From Plasmodiophora brassicae (taxonomy: Eukaryota; Endomyxa; Phytomyxea; Plasmodiophorida; Plasmodiophoridae): a DNA stretch of 64,000 nt. The notes under the pieces were generated by a model. It ran no database searches, was not told where the DNA came from, and saw nothing but the letters and a program-made list of their open reading frames with translations. The stretch is taken from contig JASFAU010000010.1 of assembly GCA_039704465.1 (NCBI GenBank), positions 744,001 through 808,000 on the forward strand, given 5' to 3'. Both the position numbers and the translations under genes were made by a program. Positions 57,046 through 64,000 of this stretch are shown here, one piece after another (the stretch's first letter is position 1; each line of letters opens with the position of its first letter).

Positions 57046-59267
57046 ATGGCCGGAATATCGTTGCGGGTTGCAGTTGCCGTCGTCCTGACTGCATGTCTGA
57101 CGTTAGTGACACCGGTGCCCTTCCAGCCGGTTCCCCATCCCGGTGACGACGCTGAAGGCTCGCTAGACGCGGCAGCAGACGTCAGGTCCCTCTGGGACGT
57201 ATCGCTCCTGAATGCCAACACGGACCAGTGGCACTGTAGGTGCAGGGGCGCAGGTTCTCTATTGACTCCCGATCACATTGTGCCATCCACATAGGTACAG
57301 GTGGCCGGACTACCTTTCCAACCAATTCTGACATCGGCGGAAGCGGCCAGTACCCGGCGCGTACGGATTCAGATTGGTGGCCACTTCGCGATAACGTGGG
57401 GTTGTTTTCCGACAATGTCCACGGTTGGCATACAGGATTCGTTACTGACAATCAGTTTCAAGACGACCCCCGACCTGAAACTCAATTCGAGCCGGGATCA
57501 CACGAACATAGCATTTGGCCAACGATGTCAGCTGTCAATGACGTCTTTAGTAACGAACACGTGGTTTCTTCACCAATCGATGTGCCGGGATGGCCACTTG
57601 TTACTTCCGATTGGGAATTTCCCTCTCTAAATACTCACGCTGACGCCCATTCCCTTGTTGATGTCCACTCTCGAACGAAACTCTATCAGAACGAATTTGA
57701 AAGGCAAGGCGTAAATGAAACACAAGACGCCACTGTGCACGTATGGCACCCAAATTCCAACGGGCACCGTCTCGTTGACTTCCGCCCTTCAGTCAACCCC
57801 TGTCATTGCGAACTGGATTCGCAAGTCCTCAGCGAATTTCTACAAGACGCCACATCGAGCACATGGCCAACCGACGCCAACGGGAACTTTGCCTTTGACA
57901 TCCACACTCTTACCGACCTCTGTGATATCGACTTTGAATCGCCAGGCGCTACCGAAATACTACAAGATGTCACTCATGTGAACACGCGGCCAGCAGACGC
58001 CAACGCGCCCCTTGCCGTTGACATCTACCCTCCAGCCAACCTCTGTCACATCGGCTTTGAATCGCAAGGCGCTACCGACGTACTACAAGACGCCACTTTG
58101 AGCAATTGGCCAACCATGCACCCCGGCGCCACCCATGTTCAACACCGTTTCGATCCCGGTTGCACAACACTTCAAGCCGAGGCGCGTATCTCAGGCGCAT
58201 CCGATTCTGCGCTTTCCCACAGGCAGGAGTTTCCCGACAGTGGACGCTTGATGCGGACGGCGACCTCGAACTTGCTTTCCGCCGGTTCCCCGGTATTGCA
58301 ACCGACTCTGTGCTCACAGGATCAAGACGCCATCGACCAATACGACTGGAACATGTTCATTCCAGAATCACCCGCGCCGGTTCCCCTACACTCGCTCGCG
58401 ACATCCCGCCATGACGGTTGCACTTTTCCCCCGTTTGCGCTTCAACCTGTGGGGACTCAAGGTTCCACTGAAGAACCGGTCACCATGCACGGGTGCCAGT
58501 CGCAGCCTTCGCGGAACGAGCACCATGGTCGTGGCAAATACCCCAGAAAGAAATGCGAGCATGGGCGATTGAAACATGGGTGCAGGGTTTGCAGTCCGCA
58601 CCTCTACTGTACTGAACATGGGCAACCGAGATCGGCTTGCAGGCCGTGTGGCGGTTCGAGCATCTGTGTGCATCGTCAACTCCAGTACTACTGCACAGCA
58701 TGTAAAGGGAAGGGCATCTGTCAACACGGCCGACGGAGATCCCGCTGTACGGCGTGTGTACGTGATCGAGGTCAAGTCGGCATCTGCGAGCACAACCGGC
58801 GTACAAACGTGACTGCGGCGGCAGTGCTGCGCGTGTCGTACGCCAACGACCGAATCACCGATGCACAAGCCAACGCGCGACGAAACGTCGGGTCTGTGCC
58901 GCAAGCGAGTATTCCGCCGGAAGCGCCGCCGCCGCCGCCCGTCGTCAAACGCCGCGGGGGTACCTTCGACGCGCCATCGCGTGGTTTGTTGCAATATTGT
59001 CGCAGAGCTTGGCAACGGTTGAACATTGTCCTTCGTGTCGCTGATGAGCTCAAGCAGCGGCAATCGAAAGAACTGACGGAAGGGTGCCGGCAGTTTCAGT
59101 GCACAGTTGTAAAGCCTGTCGTCGCCTGCTTCCAGCGGCATCACGGGTTCAATCCTGAGGCGTTTCTGGCGAGATGGCCCGAATTCTTTCCGACGCGATT
59201 CGGCTCCAAGTGCTGCGATGCGTCTACTGATGATTGCGGTACGACCAAGTCGAAGGCCAGGACCTGA
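57046..59267 (+). CDS. secreted protein with internal WP-type repeats and CxHG cysteine clusters
   Basis: Two exons, 57046-57235 and 57295-59267, joined by a 59-nt intron, give 720 aa. The first exon encodes a clear signal peptide (MAGISLRVAVAVVLTACLTL then VTPVPFQP). Exon 2 has an extended polar region with imperfect repeats of about 45 residues, each carrying a WPTDAN-like motif, a DLCxIxFES-like motif and an ATxxLQDAT-like motif (about 57650-58120). Near the C-terminus are four to five clusters of the form CxHGxxxxxCxxC: CEHGRLKHGCRVC, CTEHGQPRSACRPC, CVHRQLQYYCTAC, CQHGRRRSRCTAC, and a decayed CEHNRR. A Pro-rich linker and a basic helix end the protein. CxHG clusters are common in algal and protist proteins, usually without a signal peptide. 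Function unknown; a secreted effector is possible. Confidence 0.8.
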
Positions 59268-59300
59268 TCAGGGTCGTGACGTCCATACGTACATACACAA

Positions 59301-59642
59301 TCACACATATTGCCACTGTACCTCGGTCAACCACCGTCGACGACAGTAGTACTGTCCCGCCTTGCATACGCCGCCGATACAGGACGTGCCCGCGCAAATC
59401 CCCGCCTCTAGAACTCGATCGTCAACACGTGCGCCACTGACGAGCTGCCCGTCGAACACCTTCTTCTTGAACAAATCGTTCATCAGCGCTTGTAGCTTGA
59501 TGTGGAAGGCGTGGGCGACACTAACGGTGCGGTCTGGTGTGGAAGAAGCTGGTCCTAGATCTCCCGACATTTCGGGTCGCGATTCATGGTCATAAACAGG
59601 TACCGAGACAAGCTTCTGCAGAGACCTTCCCAGTACAATCAC
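59301..59642 (-). CDS. possible small Cys-containing exon, unassigned
   Basis: The minus strand reads SVAHAFHIKLQALMNDLFKK then GICAGTSCIGGVCKAGQYYC and ends in TGA at 59301. Third-position GC is coding-like. The 5' end is uncertain and an upstream exon is likely. No family recognised. Confidence 0.35.
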   Translation of the reverse strand: MIVLGRSLQKLVSVPVYDHESRPEMSGDLGPASSTPDRTVSVAHAFHIKLQALMNDLFKKKVFDGQLVSGARVDDRVLEAGICAGTSCIGGVCKAGQYYCRRRWLTEVQWQYV

Positions 59643-60060
59643 CGGCTTCTTCGTACTTAAAAGCTGGTAATTGTACTAGAAAGGTCTCGACAGAAGAGGG
59701 CCTTGCGTACGAGGGCATCGAGTGGATGGTGCAGAATCGAGGCGTTGGAACTGGACCAACAGCGTTTCAAATTAAAGCGAGCCTGCTCATTAGGTCCATC
59801 GTGTACTCCTGCCACTTCCGGCGACGGCAGAACCTGAAGGGCGGCACAAAGTAACGTTTGATTGCAGGTTGTGATTGCTTCATTTTACTTCACTCTGCAG
59901 GTGATCTGACTGTCCCGTCTGGTCCCCCCCCCTGCACGGCAAATGACAGTACCGTCCAGAGTGTTCCGGACCCGGACGTCCAACAATCGCTGCAAACCTC
60001 ATCCAACCTTTGTATAAGAAAAGGTGGCCTTTTTTGCACAGAGTCTGACTGCCCGCGTCA

Positions 60061-60315
60061 ACAATAATAGCGCGCACCGACTTGTGCCCGAGTCAAGCCC
60101 CGCTCCGCGCGGCACGCGAGCAACTGACACGGCCAGCCACGGTCCAACAATAATAGCGCGCACCGACTGGTGCCCGAGTCAAGCCCCGCTCCGCGCGGCA
60201 CGCGAGCGACTGTCGACTGACATGCCCAGCCACGGTCCAACAATAATAGCGCGCACCGACTTGTGCCCGAGTCAAACCCCGCTCCGCGCGGCACGCGAGC
60301 GACTGACACCACGGA
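60061..60315 (+). repeat. minisatellite, three copies of an 85-94 bp unit
   Basis: Copies start at 60061, 60146 and 60240 with ACAATAATAGCGCGCACCGA and continue through GCCCGAGTCAAGCCCCGCTC. The second copy has a 9-bp longer tail. It lies just upstream of the RAP-domain gene. Confidence 0.9.
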
Positions 60316-60361
60316 CGCGGCACCTGGGCCGGGTGCTCCATTTGCAAATTGCGTTCGTGCC

Positions 60362-62247
60362 ATGAAAGTTGCCACTGTTCCAGTCCCATGCGCTGCCGCC
60401 GCGCCGTGTGCCGATCACGAGCTGCTGTTCTCTGGGGCGTCGTTGGGCCCGTCCAAAGCCGATGTCAATGCGTCTGCTGAGGGCGTCCGTGGCAGCCGCA
60501 GCCATCCCCGCTGCCCTTGTCATTCCAAACACTCCGACGTCAGCCCGCGGTGGAGATCTTCGCGTATCCTGCCGTCGCTCGCTCTCCTTCTGGCGCCTGT
60601 CCTTCTCATGGGCGTAAGTGTGGCTTGCAAATCGTCGTAATACTAATTGCCCCACCTCTTGGATATGACCGTGCGCGTAGGTTGTGCCGGTGGTGACCTC
60701 GGCGTATCCGCCGATGGTGACCCCGAGGTCTCCGCTGCAAATCCTGGACGCGGCGAACTTTCAGGGCGATGGGTGTCCGAGCCAGGATATTGTAGACAGC
60801 GCGGTGGTCTATCTTAAGCAAAAGGTCCTTCAAGCCTACGATTTCCAAGTACTACCGCACCTCGCCAGTACGCTTTCGAAGCGCAGGACGTATAATCGTA
60901 TGAGATTGCCATTCACATCACGAACCATAGCCGTCTCTGAGACAGCAATTCCTGCCAACAGGTGTGCTCTCCGCCATTGCTGTTGCTCTGCAACGACGCC
61001 AAGAATGCATTAGCGGCTACAATGCCAGATCTACGGCAATGCTTTTGCACTCGCTTGCCAGGGGACGCATCAATAGGCCCACCCTGCTCAATGCCCTCGG
61101 CAAACATGCGCTGACCATCATGACGCTGTTCGACGCAGAGGATGTCGCCAATACGGCGTGGGCGTTCGCGGCATTGTCGATCAAGAACCACGACCTGTTC
61201 AATGCCCTTGCCAATCGTGCCCTGTCGATTATGACAGAATTCAAGGCACACGGTGTCGCCAGTACGGCGTGGGCGTTCGCGACATTGTCGATCGAGAATC
61301 GCGACCTGTTCAGCGCCCTAGCCGATCGTGCACTCGCGACCATGAGGCACTTCAGAGCACAAGGCGTCGCCAATACGGCGTGGGCGTTCGCGACAATGTC
61401 GATCGAGAACCGCGCCTTGTTCAGTGCCCTTGCCGATCGTGCGCTCGCGACCATGAGGCACCTCAGCGCACAGGGCGTCGCCAATACGGCGTGGGCGTTC
61501 GCGACCTTGTCGATCGAGAACCGCGCCCTGTTCAGCGCCCTTGCTGGTCGTACGCTGTCGATCGTGACGGAATTCAACCCACAGGATGTCGCCAATACGG
61601 CATGGGCATTCTCCGTTGTTCGTTTCCACCCCGATGATAGTGTCTTTGAAGCCATTGTCGGCCGCGTGTGCTTCTTCTTTTCGAGTGGTTCGTTCGCCGA
61701 TGAACAACTTGTACAGCTGCATCTATGGCGACTCTCCGTTGGGGAACGCGCTTTCGATTCGGTTGTCGACGGCGTCTGTCACGTGAAGACGGACGTGATG
61801 GTGAGCAGTTTCAGGGATGCGATGTCCCGCCAGGGGCAAGGTACGTCACGGATGGAGCATGAAGTAGTCGGTGCTCTTCAGCGAATGTACTCACCCGGTT
61901 CTGTTCATCGTGGCGCCTTCTGCGAGATCACCGGTTATTCTCTTGATGCCGCTTGTGTATTGCCGTTTGGACGTCGCATGGTCGCTGTCGAAGTGAATGA
62001 CCGTACACACTTCCTCCGAGATTGCCATTCCGATGGTTTCACGTCGATCAATGGGGCTTCCAGGCTGAAGCGCCACTTACTCGGGCGGTACGGCTGGACA
62101 GTTGTCGACGTGAATTTCGGAGACTGGGACAAGGCGAACGGGATCCCTGAACAGCAACAGGATTTACTTCTGAAGCTTCTGCGGCGCACGTATTCAGATG
62201 AACAAAGGGCAGCGTCGACTCCTGGCTACTACAATATCGAGGCGTGA
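60362..62247 (+). CDS. RAP-domain organellar RNA-binding protein with 37-residue repeats
   Basis: Three exons, 60362-60613, 60681-60867 and 60962-62247 (introns of 67 and 94 nt), give 574 aa. The N-terminus has Arg/Ser-rich and hydrophobic stretches (LPSLALLLAPVLLMG) and may be an organelle targeting or leader region. Exon 3 holds four to five helical repeats of 37 aa, each VANTAWAFATLSIENRALFS-like followed by ALADRALATMRHF-like. A C-terminal RAP domain follows: VEVNDRTHFL, SRLKRHLLGRYGWTVVDVNF and QQQDLLLKLL. Such proteins, frequent in apicomplexans and other protists, bind mitochondrial or plastid rRNA or mRNA. Repeat copies are nearly identical at DNA level, implying recent expansion or homogenisation. 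Confidence 0.88.
61144..61623 (+). repeat. 111-bp coding tandem repeat within the RAP-domain gene
   Basis: The sequence GTCGCCAATACGGCGTGGGC recurs at 111-bp spacing, five starts, keeping frame (37 codons). Middle copies differ from one another by only a few bases. Confidence 0.88.
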
Positions 62248-62794
62248 CGTTTCCAATTCAAATTGAATAACAACAACAGCGATGCTGTTCGATCTTCAAT
62301 GCATGTGTATCGCTGCCTCGTCTCCGGTCTGGCCGATTCTCGTCGTCGTTGCCTGCGGGTGCGCTCATCGCCGATCGACTCTACCTCATTCGCGTGATCT
62401 GCGCTCATCTGTCCTGTTCGTAGCTGGGCCCCCGGGAGCTGCGCCTGGTCAGCAGGCGCCTCGTCGACGCGTACGTTCTAACGCACCCGGCCAGGCCGGC
62501 ATCGTGCGCTGCGATCGATCCCGGTGGTCGTTCGACATGGCGATACGCTGCTCCTGGCCGTGTCGCCGTCCTCATCGCATCGGTACGGCGACGTTCCGCG
62601 CCGCAAATGCAACGTGCCGATGACGATGCTGGCCGTAATTGGCGCTGACGTCCATCGATCGCCAGCAGCTGTGGCTCTGTTGCCGCAAGCGCTGCCGTGC
62701 TAGATGTTTGATCTTGCCCCCGCCACCTGTGAAGGTACAGCGACAGCTCATAGTTCCGGAGACGACCGACATTCAACAGGTTCCAAAGATCGGA

Positions 62795-63200
62795 GACGAT
62801 TCCGTGTCCATCGCATTATCAGAGTCGCTTGAGGAATCGATGTCCTCATCATTGCTCTCGTGGGAGCTCGCGAGCTGGCGCTCTTGATCTCCGACTCGGA
62901 CTCCACGTCAATGGTGAATCGTGTAGGTGGCACAAGGACGTAATCCTTCAGCCCTTGGATCGATATTACGTTTCGGAATACCGGTACATCTTCCCCTCAC
63001 GGCAGAGACTCTCCCAGGCGTCGCCAACCCACTTGGTTATCAGAATACGATAACGTCTTTGTGCCACCTACACGATTCACCATTGACGTGGAGTACTCCG
63101 GGTCGGAGATCGAGAGCAGCAGCTCCCACGAGAGCAATGATGAGGACAGCGATTTCTCAAGCGATTCTGATAATGCGATAGACACGGCGGAATCGTCGAC
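62795..63200. repeat. gapped inverted duplication of an acidic coding segment
   Basis: The left arm (about 62795-62943, minus) and right arm (about 63053-63200, plus) encode the same peptide: PPTRFTIDVE, a Ser/Glu stretch, and SHESNDEDSDFSSDSDNAID (the left arm carries a small insertion that shifts frame). About 110 bp separate the arms. Confidence 0.85.
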
Positions 63201-63294
63201 GCTAGGCAGCAGTGGACGATCCCCGTCTGTCCTCAGAAGCCCCGCGGCGAAGAACTCGTGCAGAGACGACTGCGATATTCTGCTAGCGCTTTAG
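63061..63294 (+). CDS. short acidic Ser-rich protein (intact arm of the inverted duplication)
   Basis: A 77-codon frame starting MPPTRFTIDVEYSGSEIE (first codon read by some as GTG; an upstream exon may supply the start). Highly acidic Ser/Asp/Glu, ending DDCDILLAL. No family recognised. The left arm is a broken version. Confidence 0.35.
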   Translation: MPPTRFTIDVEYSGSEIESSSSHESNDEDSDFSSDSDNAIDTAESSTLGSSGRSPSVLRSPAAKNSCRDDCDILLAL

Positions 63295-63324
63295 TGGGAT
63301 GTTCCATTTGCATTTGAGATATGC

Positions 63325-63680
63325 CTATTTTTCGTACCATGAATGAAACGAAGCAAGGACGCTGTCAGGCATACACGTACTGGAAGATGCTCGTAACGGC
63401 TCTGCTTCGGCTTCAGCCTTCGACGCTGGGTCTGGCGATGCAGGCTGCAGTGCATTTTCTGTCGAAAGTTGAGTGTGATCTTTTAAAGACACTGATGCAT
63501 TGCACCTTTGACATAACACAATCGCGAGACGGTGGGTGGATCGTCTCGCCTGAGTTCACCGACGATCGCTTGTTTCATCGTGCGAAACTCGTCATCGGTA
63601 AGGACACCTTCGCTAAGGAGTGTAGACAGCTCTCGAATACGCGCAATACATTCAGCCGACATCGTCCCAACCAGCGACAC
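63325..63680 (-). CDS. short protein with SHOCT-like motif
   Basis: The minus-strand start at 63680 or 63662 reads MSAECIARIRELSTLLSEGV then LTDDEFRTMKQAIVGEL, which fits the SHOCT pattern (LxxLxxLxxxGxITxxEFxxxKxxLL). The frame stops at 63483; an intron of about 58 nt (GTCGGT...TCAAAG) would extend the protein toward 63325 in one of two frames. Family-level call only. Confidence 0.5.
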
Positions 63681-63787
63681 GCTCTGTACTTCAAAAGCAA
63701 CTCACGTTGCAAGTCGAGCGCGGCCTGGTCCCTGGGGCTGGGCGTCCCGGTACACCGGCAAAAACACTGACCACTAAGCATTCCGTG

Positions 63788-63898
63788 TTTCTAATAAGAC
63801 CCTGAAATGCGTTATGTCTTTCTAATAAGACCCTGAAATGCGTTATGTCTTTCTAATAAGACCCTGAAATGCGTTATGTCTTTCTAATAAGACCCTGG
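63788..63898 (+). repeat. 31-bp tandem repeat, about 3.6 copies
   Basis: The unit TTTCTAATAAGACCCTGAAA plus 11 further bases starts at 63788, 63819, 63850 and 63881; the last copy breaks off after GACCCTGG. Copies are identical. Nothing is recognised in the last 100 bases of the window. Confidence 0.93.
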
Positions 63899-64000
63899 AG
63901 CATGAAAATCCAGCCTTTTGGGTTTTAAGGCCATTCTATGTTTATTCGTGATGAATAAATGCTGGACGTCGCCCGACGTTGCTGTTGTGCGATGCCGGTT

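Noticed and set aside
59880..60077. Minus-strand ORF beside the minisatellite
   Set aside because: Extends from the repeat, no coding bias or family motif.

Overview
This window is nuclear DNA of a unicellular eukaryote. Nearly every long gene has to be assembled across GT-AG introns, usually 40-70 nt and down to about 32 nt. Intergenic gaps between genes are often under 300 bp, genes lie on both strands, and there are no bacterial-style operons, rRNA or CRISPR arrays. The conserved genes are eukaryotic: eIF3f, GCN5, TFIIIC102, FAM32A, SDE2, a DEAH-box RNA helicase, Erv46/ERGIC3, the complex III chaperone UQCC1/CBP3, WASP, an MST/Hippo-type kinase with SARAH domain, and a HACE1-like HECT ligase. 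A CFAP46-like axonemal gene implies a motile flagellum with a central pair at some stage. Compact introns, RAP-domain repeats, CxHG-type cysteine clusters and a zoospore-type axoneme would fit a plasmodiophorid-like rhizarian, but this is inference; another zoosporic protist is possible.

Layout. 1-5281: compact housekeeping block (eIF3f; an SH3-4xLIM-villin-headpiece protein; uridine kinase; FAM32A; an SDR oxidoreductase). 5290-11430: repeat-rich tract with Copia-type gag fragments, three large gapped inverted duplications and a hAT element with a clear 8-bp target duplication. 11440-13292: MAP kinase. 13300-20560: a minus-strand gene split by a nest of DNA transposons, two TTAA (piggyBac-like) elements side by side, one carrying a CACTA-like element. 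20771-31589: dense gene block (coiled-coil protein, UQCC1, GCN5, HACE1-like, WASP, SDE2). 31590-35193: a poorly readable tract, an AKAP7/ASCC1-like 2H phosphoesterase, a 71-bp tandem duplication, and a lone cytidylyltransferase of the phosphonate type. 35338-41748: the large CFAP46-like gene, converging on mevalonate diphosphate decarboxylase, followed by a broken duplicate of that gene. 44070-56251: unknown two-exon gene, ERGIC3, TFIIIC102, DEAH helicase, MST kinase, a small membrane protein. 56252-64000: a Helitron relic, a secreted repeat-bearing CxHG protein, minisatellites, a RAP-domain organelle RNA protein with 111-bp repeats, another inverted duplication, and a SHOCT-like short gene.

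How the genes relate: the actin-signalling set (SH3-LIM-VHP, WASP), Ser/Thr kinases (MAPK, MST) and the ubiquitin ligase belong to ordinary cytoskeletal and signalling biology. GCN5, TFIIIC and SDE2/FAM32A/DEAH serve chromatin, Pol III transcription and splicing. The unusual signal is structural: at least five short-spaced inverted duplications of coding fragments plus a readable chronology of transposon insertions.
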